A stretch of DNA of 64,000 bases from Comamonas halotolerans (lineage in GTDB: Bacteria > Pseudomonadota > Gammaproteobacteria > Burkholderiales > Burkholderiaceae_C), in assembly GCF_030162935.1 (NCBI RefSeq), contig NZ_JASAUZ010000034.1, positions 62,001 to 126,000 on the forward strand, written 5' to 3'. Shown piece by piece: positions 36,956 through 46,596 of the stretch. The notes below the pieces were generated by a model that was not told the origin of the DNA, searched no databases, and saw only the letters and a list, made by a program, of their open reading frames with translations. Numbering within the stretch: the first letter of the stretch is position 1; each line of letters starts with the position of its first letter. The position numbers and the translations under genes are program-made.

Positions 36956-38332
36956 CTACAGCTGCTGAAAGTGTTGCTGCACAGCATCGGCAGCTGCATT
37001 GCCGCTGCGCACGGCACCTTCCAATGTGGCTGGATATGGGCCTTCCACATAGTCTCCGCAAGCCCACAAGCCGGGTCCTATCTGCGTGTCAGGGCGCTGA
37101 ACCTGCGGCGTGCATGCAAACGTGGCGCGCTTATCGATAACTGTTTTTAGCGGCTGCAAATCAGGCAGCTTCAGTTCTGAGCGTGCCTGCGCTATCACTT
37201 GCGATTCCAGCAATGCTCTGTCTCCATGGCTGGCGCTGACCACCAGGGCGATAACACCGGGCGGGCCACCAAGCTGGGCTTTGTCGAAGGCAAACTGGGC
37301 AGGTGCGTGGCTGTGGCTGCGCAAAGCCACCATGGGCGCAGGCAGCAACGCGCGGCGACTTGGTATCTCCGGCGAGTAGGCATATACCGTGGCAATGGCT
37401 GTGTGCGGCAATGCTGAGGCCGTGTCAGCCCACTGCCTGGCGTGTTTTTGCCAGGGTATGGGAAGCTGCACCGTCTGTACCAGCCGGGCTGCTTGTGCCG
37501 AGGAAGTCGCAAGCAGGACCGCATCAAATTGCTGGCCCTGAATATGCCAGGTGGCGGTGTCTTCTTGCAGCACGATGTCATCGATACGAACGCCAAGGTG
37601 TAGCTGTGCACCCTGTCGGTTGAGCCACTGTGCTGCCGAGGCAGGAAAGAGCGTACTCAGGTCCGTGCACGGAATCAGTAGGTTAGATCCACCCTGACCG
37701 CTGAAAAGTCCATCTTGCAGCACACGCAAAAAAATGGCTCCGCTGGCTTGGTCCGCTGGGAGGTTGAGCGCCGAGATGCAAAGAGGATCAACAAATTCGC
37801 GCATCAACCGTGCCGGCAGCCCTTGGCAAATATCAGCGACGGTATCGGTGCTGGCGCAGCAGAACTGGCGCTGCTGCCAAGTGTGGGCCAAGCGCAGCAA
37901 AGCCAGCTTTTCACGCCAACTCCATCCTTTGGCCCGAGCAATACCCAGCACGGCATCCCATGGGGGGGGCAAGTCAGGGAGTTGCAGGCCTGTGCCATCT
38001 GCACAGCGCAAATCCAGCGGTAGTCGCAACATGCTGGATGCAGGGCTCACGCCAACGGTTTGCATGAGTTGCAGGCATGCTTGATAGGCTCCGATAAGGA
38101 TGTGCTGCCCGTTATCGACAGTCCATTGTTGCCCCTGAGGGCCTTGGAGCTCTAAGGCTCGGGCACGTCCACCCCAGGTGCGGCTGGTCTCCCACACCTG
38201 GACATGGTGTTTCCGCGCTTGCAGCTGCACGGCAGCAGCCATGCCAGCCCAGCCGCCACCCACAATGGCAATACGCAAAGGCAAGGAGTTGGTACCCACA
38301 GCTACATACGGCCCAAGGCCTGCATCTTCCAT
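36956..38332 (-). CDS. hpnE: Hydroxysqualene dehydroxylase HpnE
   Basis: HpnE reduces hydroxysqualene to squalene in the three-enzyme HpnCDE hopanoid route. The 458-residue flavoprotein has an N-terminal dinucleotide-binding motif (IAIVGGGWAGMAAAVQLQA near residues 22-40), the amine-oxidase/desaturase-type VWETSRTWGGRARALEL and a C-terminal FAD-contact stretch GLWACGDYVEGPYPATLEGA, followed by VRSGNAAAD. The ATG at 38332 lies 31 bases inside hpnD, so the two genes overlap and are translationally coupled. Confidence 0.95.
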   Translation of the reverse strand: MEDAGLGPYVAVGTNSLPLRIAIVGGGWAGMAAAVQLQARKHHVQVWETSRTWGGRARALELQGPQGQQWTVDNGQHILIGAYQACLQLMQTVGVSPASSMLRLPLDLRCADGTGLQLPDLPPPWDAVLGIARAKGWSWREKLALLRLAHTWQQRQFCCASTDTVADICQGLPARLMREFVDPLCISALNLPADQASGAIFLRVLQDGLFSGQGGSNLLIPCTDLSTLFPASAAQWLNRQGAQLHLGVRIDDIVLQEDTATWHIQGQQFDAVLLATSSAQAARLVQTVQLPIPWQKHARQWADTASALPHTAIATVYAYSPEIPSRRALLPAPMVALRSHSHAPAQFAFDKAQLGGPPGVIALVVSASHGDRALLESQVIAQARSELKLPDLQPLKTVIDKRATFACTPQVQRPDTQIGPGLWACGDYVEGPYPATLEGAVRSGNAAADAVQQHFQQL

Positions 38333-39141
38333 GCCAGCCAGAGTTTGCGCAGCGGCGTCAACCCAATGCGCTGGTGCAGGACCTGGAAGTTTTCAGCTTC
38401 AATTTCACGCAGCAAGGTGCGATAAATGCTGGCCATCATCAAGCCTGGTTTTTGAGCACGTCGGTCAGCGTCAGGCAAAAGTGCAAATGCCTCTTCGTAG
38501 AGCTGGTGTGCGCGCTGGGTTTCAAAGCGCATGAGCGCGGTAAAGCGCTCGGAGTATTCGCGCTTTGTAATCTCGTGTGCCCTGACATCAAACTGCTGCA
38601 AATCGCTGATGGGCAGGTAGATGCGGCCACGCATGGCGTCTTCACCCACATCACGGATGATGTTGGTCAACTGGAAGGCTTGCCCAAGCTTGTGTGCATA
38701 AGCGGTAGTCGCAGCTTCGGTTTGACCAAAGATGCGTGCGGCCACCTCGCCAACTACACCAGCCACCAAGTGGCAATAGCGTTGCAGGCCCGCATAGTCG
38801 AGATAGCGTGTCTGCTCCAGATCCATCTGGCAACCTTCAATCACAGCCAGCAGATGGCGTTGTTCGATCTGGAATGGCGCTGTGTGCGGCATCAAAGCCT
38901 GCATGACAGGATGGCTGGGCTTGCCGGCAAAGGCTTGAGCGACTTCTTGTTGCCACCAGGCAAGCTTTTGTGCGGCCACACCGTGATCTTGTACCTCGTC
39001 GACTACGTCATCCACCTCACGGCAAAACGCATAAAACGCTGTGATGGCGGCTCTGCGGCTGGTGGGCAGGAAAAGAAATGCGTAATAAAAGCTGCTGCCC
39101 GATGCAGCAGCTTTTTGTTGGACGTAGGTTTCCGGAGTCAT
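38302..39141 (-). CDS. hpnD: Presqualene diphosphate synthase HpnD
   Basis: HpnD joins two farnesyl diphosphates to presqualene diphosphate. The 279-residue helical enzyme has the two Asp-rich motifs of the squalene/phytoene synthase family: FCREVDDVVDEV near residue 39-50 and the second in LTNIIRDVGEDAMRGRIYLP near 158-177. It begins MTPETYVQQKAAASGSSFYY, as expected. hpnE overlaps its 3' end. hpnC lies separately at 41.1-42.0 kb, with a chemoreceptor gene between. Confidence 0.96.
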   Translation of the reverse strand: MTPETYVQQKAAASGSSFYYAFLFLPTSRRAAITAFYAFCREVDDVVDEVQDHGVAAQKLAWWQQEVAQAFAGKPSHPVMQALMPHTAPFQIEQRHLLAVIEGCQMDLEQTRYLDYAGLQRYCHLVAGVVGEVAARIFGQTEAATTAYAHKLGQAFQLTNIIRDVGEDAMRGRIYLPISDLQQFDVRAHEITKREYSERFTALMRFETQRAHQLYEEAFALLPDADRRAQKPGLMMASIYRTLLREIEAENFQVLHQRIGLTPLRKLWLAWKMQALGRM

Positions 39142-39296
39142 ATGGTGTGTGATTGTCCCACGGCTGGCATTTGGCGCGGCAATTCGAGGAGAAGAGGCTT
39201 GAGCTTGATGTGAATCAGGTGAGTGGTTCTAGATGCTGGGGTTTGGCGAGCATGCCATCTAAGATTGTCTTGTTGCAATCAGATACATAGAACAAG

Positions 39297-40982
39297 ATGC
39301 TCAGTTTCAATTCCCTGCGATTGACGCAGCGCTTCATGCTGGTCTTCGTTGCTTACTTTTTATCGATGGCGGTGGTCATTGGAATGAGCTGGTATGGCTT
39401 GATGAGTGCGCGTGACAGCTTGGGCGCATTGCACAATCAATCCTTGCAACGCATCTTGTTGGCAGACTCGATCAACGAAAGTGTGGCGCAATCGCGTATG
39501 CAAATGCTGTTGTCTTTCCAGCATGCGCCTGACAGCGCGTTGGCCAGTCTGCACGACCATCCAGTCACGGAGCATCTGGACATCGTCAAGCACAGTCTGA
39601 ATTTGGGTACGGAATGGCAAAAAGAGCTGGATGCCATGATTGATCCCGGGATGGACAAAGACATGTTTGCCGAAGCTGCTCGTGTGCAAAACGACTGGAA
39701 TAGCAAACTGGGCACCTTGGTGCAGCAAATGGAGTCGGGTGATTTCAGTAGTGATTTGATGTCGCGCTTCCTGACTTTGGGGCGTGAAGAGGGTGACATG
39801 CTGGTTGCTCTGGTTGGTGCTTTCAAGGGCTTGCAGGTCACGCAGGCCGATGAGGCATATCAGGCGGCACATGCGCGTTACAACATCAGTATTGGCGTGT
39901 TTGCATTGTGTGTGCTGCTGGGTGGATTGCCTGCAAGTTTGCTGTCCTACTCCTTGTTGCAGCGCATGAAAACAGGCTTCAAGCAGGCCCATAACGAGGC
40001 CAAAGCCATTGCTGCAGGTGATATCTCACAACAGTTGCATGTGAGTGGTAAAGACGAAATCTCGGAATTGCTGCTGCAAATGGAGGACATGCGCAGGCAT
40101 TTGCACGAGATCATCTTCAGCGTGCGTAGCGGTGCCGAAGCCATTGCCGGGGCATCAACCCAAGTTGCGGTGGGCACTAGCGATCTGTCCATGCGTACCG
40201 AACAGCAAGCCGCTTCGCTTCAGCAGACAGCTGCGGCGACCGAAGAGCTGTCCAGCACTGTGCAGCAAAACGCGGACAGCGCTGCACGGGCTAGCGAGTT
40301 GGCGAGAGGCGCCACGGATGTGGCTGCGCGCGGCGGCCTGATGGTCTCGGAGGTGGTCTCCAGCATGGAAGATATCAACACATCGGCCAAGAGGATAGAA
40401 GCCATCATTGGTGTGATTGATTCGATTGCTTTCCAGACCAATATCCTGGCTCTGAATGCTGCTGTTGAAGCCGCGCGTGCCGGGGAGCAAGGCCGTGGCT
40501 TTGCCGTGGTTGCCAGCGAGGTGCGCTCTTTGGCTGGCAGGTCAGCGGAGGCGGCCAAGGAAATCAAGGCCTTGATCAATGATTCCGTGGAGCGTGTGCG
40601 TACGGGCAGTGAGCAGGTACATCGGACCGGGGAAACCATGGAAGACATTGTTCAGAGCATTGCCCGTGTGTCCGATATCGTGAGTGAGATCGCGGAAGCC
40701 AGTCTTGAGCAATCCAAAGGCTTGGCGCAGATCAACGATGCGGTGGCTAACCTTGATGATGTCACCCAGCAAAACGCTGCTTTGGTGGAGCAGACTTCTG
40801 CAGCCTCCACGGCCTTGCAAGAACAGGCGAGGCAGATGGCGCAGATGTCGGCCAAGTTTGTCTTGGAAGCCGGAGCAGTGTCGAATGGCTTTGCCGGTCA
40901 CGCGCAGCATTTTGCCCATCAGCCCAACATTAGGCAGGCGGCTTTGCGCAGCATGCCGGCACCTGCTTTGTCGAGTCAATGA
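39297..40982 (+). CDS. Methyl-accepting chemotaxis protein
   Basis: A 561-residue chemoreceptor. TM1 near residues 12-35 (FMLVFVAYFLSMAVVIGMSW), sensor to about 192, TM2 near 196-218 (IGVFALCVLLGGLPASLLSYS), HAMP, then the signalling coil with the tip segment [20 protein letters not shown], then [20 protein letters not shown], near residues 372-412. The sensor has the four-helix pattern of Tar-like proteins; ligand unknown. It stands on the plus strand between hpnD and hpnC, both minus, and splits the hpn genes. A terminator follows. Confidence 0.95.
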   Translation: MLSFNSLRLTQRFMLVFVAYFLSMAVVIGMSWYGLMSARDSLGALHNQSLQRILLADSINESVAQSRMQMLLSFQHAPDSALASLHDHPVTEHLDIVKHSLNLGTEWQKELDAMIDPGMDKDMFAEAARVQNDWNSKLGTLVQQMESGDFSSDLMSRFLTLGREEGDMLVALVGAFKGLQVTQADEAYQAAHARYNISIGVFALCVLLGGLPASLLSYSLLQRMKTGFKQAHNEAKAIAAGDISQQLHVSGKDEISELLLQMEDMRRHLHEIIFSVRSGAEAIAGASTQVAVGTSDLSMRTEQQAASLQQTAAATEELSSTVQQNADSAARASELARGATDVAARGGLMVSEVVSSMEDINTSAKRIEAIIGVIDSIAFQTNILALNAAVEAARAGEQGRGFAVVASEVRSLAGRSAEAAKEIKALINDSVERVRTGSEQVHRTGETMEDIVQSIARVSDIVSEIAEASLEQSKGLAQINDAVANLDDVTQQNAALVEQTSAASTALQEQARQMAQMSAKFVLEAGAVSNGFAGHAQHFAHQPNIRQAALRSMPAPALSSQ

Positions 40983-41031
40983 ATTCAATTAGAGGCAGCG
41001 CTGCTGTGGCGCTCCAAAGCTAATCTTACCG

Positions 41032-41055
41032 AAGCCGGCGTGATGCCGGCTTTTT
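41032..41055 (+). terminator. Terminator between chemoreceptor and hpnC
   Basis: AAGCCGGC / GCCGGCTT stem with 5-base loop and TTTTT, 50 bases after the chemoreceptor stop. It may also serve the convergent hpnC. Confidence 0.9.
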
Positions 41056-41079
41056 GATATCTGGCTGAAGGGCTGTGGG

Positions 41080-41970
41080 TTACATCCAGAGTGCGCGCCA
41101 CATCATGCGGGGAACATCTATTTTTTGGATGGTGTGTCGCGTATGCAGATTGTTGCCTTGTTGTTTGTCGACTTTGTCCAGAATGCATAACCCACCTTGC
41201 ACCACCAGACGCAACTCCCATCCGATTCGCCCTGGTAGGTGATGTACCAGCGGGGCGCCAGTTTGCATGAGCGCGCGAGCCCATTGCGCATTGCTGGCTA
41301 GCAGTGCCTGGATGGCTGGTGTGACCTTTTGCGCAGCCAGTGCGGCGCGTGTGACGCCAAATTGCGCGCAGTCTGTATCAGTCAGGTAATGCCTGCCGCG
41401 CGGGATGTCTTCGCTCAGGTCTTGCCAGAAGTTGATGAGTTGCAGAGCGGTGCAAATCGCGTCACTGCGTGTGAGCGCGTCAGGCGTGTTGATGCCGTAG
41501 AGGTGCAGCAGCAAACGTCCCACAGGATTGGCCGAGCGGCGGCAGTAATCCAGCAGTGCGGTACGGTCTGCGTAGGTGCTTGCATCCCGTGTCTTTTCAA
41601 TGTCCTGAATAAAAGCGCTGATCAGGTCATCAAGCAAAGCGACAGGCAATTGGTGTAGCTGGATGTTGTATTGCAAAGGGCCAAAAATGGCTGCCCAGGT
41701 GTTCTGGGGTGCTGCACCTTCAGCAACTGAATACAACTCCTGGCGGTAGCTGCGCAGTGTTTGCAGCCGTTCTTGGGCGCTGGCTTGGCCTTCGTCTGCG
41801 ATATCGTCCGCAGCACGAGCAAAAGCGTAGATGGCGGCAATGGGCTGACGCAGATGGGCAGGGCACAGCCACGAGGCTACGGGAAAGTTCTCGTAGTGTG
41901 TGACGGGGGCAGCACGGGGCTGCGTGGGGTGGGGGACAGGGGCATTCACCAATGCATTGTCGCTTGACAT
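41080..41970 (-). CDS. hpnC: Hydroxysqualene synthase HpnC
   Basis: HpnC converts presqualene diphosphate to hydroxysqualene. The 296-residue protein has the family pattern HYENFPVASWLCPAHLR (residues 25-41), the first Asp-rich motif YAFARAADDIADEG near 49-62, and the second in INFWQDLSEDIPRGRHYLTD near 179-198. The second motif has DLSED rather than DVGED, consistent with the HpnC branch. It is a minus-strand gene divergent from the RND pair and separated from hpnD/hpnE by the chemoreceptor gene. Confidence 0.95.
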   Translation of the reverse strand: MSSDNALVNAPVPHPTQPRAAPVTHYENFPVASWLCPAHLRQPIAAIYAFARAADDIADEGQASAQERLQTLRSYRQELYSVAEGAAPQNTWAAIFGPLQYNIQLHQLPVALLDDLISAFIQDIEKTRDASTYADRTALLDYCRRSANPVGRLLLHLYGINTPDALTRSDAICTALQLINFWQDLSEDIPRGRHYLTDTDCAQFGVTRAALAAQKVTPAIQALLASNAQWARALMQTGAPLVHHLPGRIGWELRLVVQGGLCILDKVDKQQGNNLHTRHTIQKIDVPRMMWRALWM

Positions 41971-42023
41971 CGCGCAAGGCCTTACCTAGATTGCTAACCA
42001 ATCAGTCAGTAATTGATTTCACC

Positions 42024-43133
42024 ATGCATTCTTCTGTTGTCGTGTGGCCCTTCAGGGGCCTTTTTGTTTGTGTCCTCACCATGGGACTGTTGGCTGCATG
42101 TTCGCGTCATGATCCTGCCCCTGAGCCCATTCGGGCAGTCAAGCTGATAGAGGTGGGGACGCAGGCAAGTACCGCCACAGTGGAGTACGCGGGGGAAGTT
42201 CGGGCACGTACGGAGTCGAGTCTGGGCTTTCAAGTGGCAGGCAAGCTGGTGCAGCGGCTGGTGAATGTGGGTGACGAAGTGCGCAAGGGGCAGTTGCTGG
42301 CAGAGCTGGATGGGCAGGACTATGCACTGGCTGCGCAGGCTGCGCAGGCGCAAGTGGCAGCAGCAAAAACCCAGCGCGATCTGGCGCAGGCCGATTGGGA
42401 ACGGTTTTCAGCCTTGAAAGATCAAGGGTTCATTAGTGGCGTTGAACTGGATCGGCGTCGGGCGACCCTGCAGTCTGCGCAAGCCCAACTGGAGCAAGCG
42501 CAGGCGCAGGCCACAACCCAGTCCAACCAGAGCAGCTATACCCGCCTGGTGGCGCATGCAGCCGGAGTGGTGACTGCGGTACAGGCAGAGCCTGGGCAAG
42601 TCGTGGCGGCGGGGGCGCCCGTGGTGGTGGTGGCGCATGAAGGAGCGCGTGATATTGTGATTTCTGTGCCGGAGAGCGTGCAAGGCACAATCAAGGAAGG
42701 TCAGGCGGTGCATGTGCGAATCTGGTCACAAGCTGAACGTATGGAGGGCGTGGTACGCGAAGTGGCGGCCAGCGCTGATCCGGTGACGCGAACCTATACC
42801 GTGAAAGTGCAGGTGCTTGGAGGAGGGCAGCCTCCATTGGGTGCAACGGCTTATGTGCAGATGGAGCAATCCGGGCGTGTGCCTCACTCCGCGATCAGAT
42901 TGCCGTCGACGGCGGTGCTGGAGCAGGAAGGGGTATCCAAGGTCTGGGTGTTTGACGCACAGACCTCCACAGTACACGCTCATAAGGTGGAACTGGCAGG
43001 GGTGGAGGGCAACGATGTTGTGATTGCCAGCGGTGTGCAGACAGGCATGCAACTGGTGTCCGCCGGTGTGCATGTCTTGGCGGAGGGGCAAAAGGTCAGT
43101 GTTTACCAGCCCCGTTATCCAGAAGTGCGCTGA
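42024..43133 (+). CDS. RND efflux periplasmic adaptor (membrane fusion protein)
   Basis: A 369-residue MFP lipoprotein: signal ends MGLLAACSRHD (Cys near residue 26). The biotinyl-lipoyl halves lie in VRARTESSLGFQVAGKLVQR and SYTRLVAHAAGVVTAV, with a helical hairpin between (AAQAAQAQVAAAKTQRDLAQ, through SAQAQLEQAQAQ). It links the inner-membrane pump to an outer-membrane channel. Start ATG 42024 (MHSSVVVW). The transporter gene follows after 14 bases. No TetR gene is adjacent, but the leader CAATCAGTCAGTAATTGATT at 41998-42017 is partly palindromic and could be an operator. Confidence 0.93.
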   Translation: MHSSVVVWPFRGLFVCVLTMGLLAACSRHDPAPEPIRAVKLIEVGTQASTATVEYAGEVRARTESSLGFQVAGKLVQRLVNVGDEVRKGQLLAELDGQDYALAAQAAQAQVAAAKTQRDLAQADWERFSALKDQGFISGVELDRRRATLQSAQAQLEQAQAQATTQSNQSSYTRLVAHAAGVVTAVQAEPGQVVAAGAPVVVVAHEGARDIVISVPESVQGTIKEGQAVHVRIWSQAERMEGVVREVAASADPVTRTYTVKVQVLGGGQPPLGATAYVQMEQSGRVPHSAIRLPSTAVLEQEGVSKVWVFDAQTSTVHAHKVELAGVEGNDVVIASGVQTGMQLVSAGVHVLAEGQKVSVYQPRYPEVR

Positions 43134-43147
43134 ATCTGGAGTCTGTC

Positions 43148-46100
43148 ATGACCGAAAAGAAACTTTTGCCCGAGAAAGAGGGCTTCAATCTTTCGCGCTG
43201 GGCGTTGCAGCATATTCCGCTGACGCGCTATTTGATGGTGGTGATCTTGCTGTTAGGTGGTGCCGCCTATTTTCAGCTTGGGCAAGACGAAGACCCGCCC
43301 TTTACTTTCCGCGCCATGGTGGTGCGCACGTATTGGCCAGGGGCCTCCGCGCAGCAAGTGGCTGAACAGGTGACGGACAAGATTGAGCGCGTGCTGCAAG
43401 AAGTGCCTTACGCGGACAAGATCAGCAGCTACTCCAAGCCAGGAGAGTCGCAAGTCATCTTCCAATTGCGTGACAACTCCAGGCCTCAAGAGGTGGCAGA
43501 CCTTTGGTACACCGTGCGGAAAAAAGTGGGAGATATGCGCTATAGCCTGCCGCAAGGTGTGCAAGGGCCTTTTTTCAATGATGAGTTTGGTGATGTGTAT
43601 GGCGTGATTTATGGCTTGTCGGGGGAGGGGTACAGCTACGCAGAGCTCAAGACCTTTGCTGACGACGTGCGCCAGCAGCTATTGCGGGTGAAAGATGTTG
43701 CCAAGGTCGAGTTGTTTGGGGTGCAAAGCGAGCGAATTTTTGTGGAGCTTTCGCAAAAACGTCTGGCAGCCATGGGACTTGACATTAATCAGGTGGTCGG
43801 TCAGCTGAATCAGCAAAACGCGGTGGAAGGCGCGGGAGTGATTCAAACCCCTCAAGAGCAGGTGCAAGTACGCATTGCCGGGCAGTTTGATGCGGTGGAG
43901 CAGGTGCGCGCCATGCCGGTGCGTGCCACGTCCGGGGTGCAGTTCAGGCTTGGAGACATTGCCGACATCACTCGCGGCTATGAGGACCCGCCCAGTGTCA
44001 AAGTGCGCCACGATGGGCGAGAGGTGATTGCGCTGGGCATTTCGATGACCAAAGGGGGGGATATTGTTGGCTTGGGCAAGACCTTGCATGCAACAGTAGC
44101 GCATATTGCGCAAACCTTGCCAGTTGGCGTGGAGCTGGTCAATATTCAGGATCAGCCCAAGGCGGTGACGGAGTCGGTCAATGAGTTCATCAAAGTCCTT
44201 ATAGAAGCCGTGGCGGTGGTGTTGGCCGTGAGCTTTATCAGCCTGGGTCTGCACAAGCGTGAGGGGGCCGCCGTCTGGTGGCGGCGTTGGTACATCGACC
44301 CCCGCCCCGGACTTGTTGTGGCCGTGACGATTCCACTGGTGCTGGCAGCCACGTTTCTGGCTATGTGGTACTGGGGGATTGGTCTGCACAAGGTGTCGCT
44401 GGGTTCGTTGATCATTGCGCTGGGTTTGCTGGTCGATGACGCCATCATCGCGGTGGAAATGATGGTTCGCAAACTGGAAGAAGGCTACGACAAGCTGCGC
44501 TCAGCGACGTTTGCCTATGACATCACAGCGATGCCGATGCTGACCGGGACATTGATCACAGCGGCAGGTTTTTTGCCAATTGGCATGGCGAAATCGATGA
44601 CGGGCGAATACACCTTTGCCATTTTTGCGGTCACGGTGATCGCGTTGGTCGTCAGTTGGGTGGCTTCGGTGTACTTTGTGCCATATCTGGGCAGCATCTT
44701 CTTGAAGGAGCCCAAGCGCAGAGCGCCAAAGGATGGTTTTGCCCCAGATCCGCATGAAGTGTTTGACAGTCCTTTTTACCAGCGCTTTCGTGCTGCGGTG
44801 TATTGGTGTGTTGCCCATCGCTGGCTGACGATTGGTGCAACTGCCTTGGTGTTTGGCTTGGGCATGTTCGGCATGTCCCGTGTACAACAGCAGTTTTTTC
44901 CGGACTCCAACCGACCTGAAATCTTGGTTGATGCCTGGTTTGCAGAAGGTACATCATTTGCCGGCAACGAACAGGTGGTGCGACATATGGAGGCCTACCT
45001 TAGGCAGCAGGCCGGGGTGGAAGGCGTGACGGTATGGGTGGGCTCTGGCGTGCCGCGCTTTTATTTGCCCTTGGACCAGGTTTTTCCGCAAAGCAATGTT
45101 TCGCAGTTCATCGTCATGCCGCAGAGCTTGAAGGTGCGTGACCAGCTGATGAAAACTTTGTCCACCGAATTGGCTCAGGCCTTTCCAGAGGTGCGGGCTC
45201 GTACCAAGTTGTTGCCCAGTGGACCACCTGTTCCATATCCTGTTCAGTTTCGTGTGATGGGGCCAGATGCCACGCAATTGCGCTTGCTTGCAGACCAGGT
45301 CAAAGAAGTGATGCGCAAGAACAACGATATGCGCGGTGTGAATGACAACTGGAATGAGTCAGTCAAAGTCATGCGATTAGAAATTGACCAGGAAAAAGCC
45401 CGAGCTTTGGGCGTGAGCAGCCAGTCCATTGCGCAGGCCACGCAGACATTGTTGTCAGGCACCACCATTGGTCAGTTTCGTGAGGGTGACAAGTTGATCG
45501 ACATGGTTATGCGCCAGCCTCTGCAAGAGCGTGACGCTATGGACGACCTGGCAGCCACTTATTTGCCCACCGCTTCTGGAAAATCCATTCCATTGGCACA
45601 GATTGCCAGTCCAGTGCTTGGCTGGGAGCCTGGAGTTCTTTGGAGGGAAGCGCGCACTTACGCCATCACAGTGCAAGGTGATGTGCGTGCGGGCTTGCAA
45701 GGTGCCACCATGACACAGGCGCTGCAGCCTGAAATGGACAGGTTGCAGGCGCAGTGGCAGGCGCAGGGGCTTGCGGACTACCGTATCGTGGCGGCAGGTG
45801 CCGTGGAAGAAAGTGCCAAGGGTGCCCTGTCCATTGCAGCGGGCATCCCAGTGATGCTATTTCTGGTGTTTACATTGCTGATGGTTCAACTGCATAGCTT
45901 CAGTCGTGCATTGCTGGTGTTTATGACTGGGCCCTTAGGTATTGCCGGTGTGGCGGCGGCTTTGATCCTGCTGGATCGTCCATTTGGCTTTGTGGCCTTG
46001 CTGGGCGTTATTGCGTTGATGGGCATGATTCAGCGCAATTCGGTGATTTTGATTGATCAGATTGAGACCGACCGTGCCCGCGGTGTGGCGACGTGGGATG

Positions 46101-46330
46101 CCATTGTGGAGGCCGCTGTGCGTCGCCTGCGGCCTATTGTGCTGACAGCGGCTGCGGCAGTCCTGGCGATGATCCCATTGTCGCGCAGTGTCTTTTGGGG
46201 GCCCATGGCGGTTGCCATCATGGGGGGGCTGATCGTTGCAACCGTGTTGACCTTGTTTGCGCTGCCTGCCATGTATGCAGCATGTTTTCGGGTCAAGCGC
46301 CCAGAAGTTGAATACGCAGAAGAAAAATGA
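43148..46330 (+). CDS. RND-family efflux transporter (AcrB-like)
   Basis: A 1,060-residue inner-membrane, proton-driven pump. TM1 (LMVVILLLGGAAYFQLG) is followed by the first large periplasmic domain with PPFTFRAMVVRTYWPGASAQ. The TM4 proton-relay motif GLLVDDAIIAVEMMV (near residue 432) with adjacent Asp residues is seen. The second half repeats the plan, with FFPDSNRPEILVDAWF after TM7 and a C-terminal GVIALMGMIQRNSVILID segment. Nearest type by eye is the MuxB/TriC-like group rather than AcrB proper. No outer-membrane factor gene follows; the pump may share TolC elsewhere. The MFP gene precedes it. Confidence 0.95.
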   Translation: MTEKKLLPEKEGFNLSRWALQHIPLTRYLMVVILLLGGAAYFQLGQDEDPPFTFRAMVVRTYWPGASAQQVAEQVTDKIERVLQEVPYADKISSYSKPGESQVIFQLRDNSRPQEVADLWYTVRKKVGDMRYSLPQGVQGPFFNDEFGDVYGVIYGLSGEGYSYAELKTFADDVRQQLLRVKDVAKVELFGVQSERIFVELSQKRLAAMGLDINQVVGQLNQQNAVEGAGVIQTPQEQVQVRIAGQFDAVEQVRAMPVRATSGVQFRLGDIADITRGYEDPPSVKVRHDGREVIALGISMTKGGDIVGLGKTLHATVAHIAQTLPVGVELVNIQDQPKAVTESVNEFIKVLIEAVAVVLAVSFISLGLHKREGAAVWWRRWYIDPRPGLVVAVTIPLVLAATFLAMWYWGIGLHKVSLGSLIIALGLLVDDAIIAVEMMVRKLEEGYDKLRSATFAYDITAMPMLTGTLITAAGFLPIGMAKSMTGEYTFAIFAVTVIALVVSWVASVYFVPYLGSIFLKEPKRRAPKDGFAPDPHEVFDSPFYQRFRAAVYWCVAHRWLTIGATALVFGLGMFGMSRVQQQFFPDSNRPEILVDAWFAEGTSFAGNEQVVRHMEAYLRQQAGVEGVTVWVGSGVPRFYLPLDQVFPQSNVSQFIVMPQSLKVRDQLMKTLSTELAQAFPEVRARTKLLPSGPPVPYPVQFRVMGPDATQLRLLADQVKEVMRKNNDMRGVNDNWNESVKVMRLEIDQEKARALGVSSQSIAQATQTLLSGTTIGQFREGDKLIDMVMRQPLQERDAMDDLAATYLPTASGKSIPLAQIASPVLGWEPGVLWREARTYAITVQGDVRAGLQGATMTQALQPEMDRLQAQWQAQGLADYRIVAAGAVEESAKGALSIAAGIPVMLFLVFTLLMVQLHSFSRALLVFMTGPLGIAGVAAALILLDRPFGFVALLGVIALMGMIQRNSVILIDQIETDRARGVATWDAIVEAAVRRLRPIVLTAAAAVLAMIPLSRSVFWGPMAVAIMGGLIVATVLTLFALPAMYAACFRVKRPEVEYAEEK

Positions 46331-46423
46331 TGCCAAGGAGTGTGCGGCGGCCTTTTTTCGAGGTTAAAATCGCTGATTGACCTATGACTCAGACTTGAAT
46401 TTAGCTCTGTAGTTATCAAGACC

Positions 46424-46510
46424 GCGCGGGTGGCGAAATTGGTAGACGCACCAGGTTTAGGTCCTGACGGTGGCAACACTGTGCGGGTTCGAGTCCCGCC
46501 CCGCGCACCA
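46424..46510 (+). tRNA. tRNA-Leu (anticodon TAG)
   Basis: An 87-base tRNA with a long variable arm, acceptor GCGCGGG / CCCGCGC and encoded ACCA. The anticodon loop TTTAGGT sits between CAGG and CCTG, giving TAG. T-arm GCGGGTTCGAGTCCCGC is intact. It lies before tig. Confidence 0.97.
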
Positions 46511-46596
46511 CATTCCAGTGAGACTATGCGGAATACGGTGCAGGCTGTGAACTGCAGTCGGCACAGTCCACTATTTCCCCAGAATTAGGAATCACC

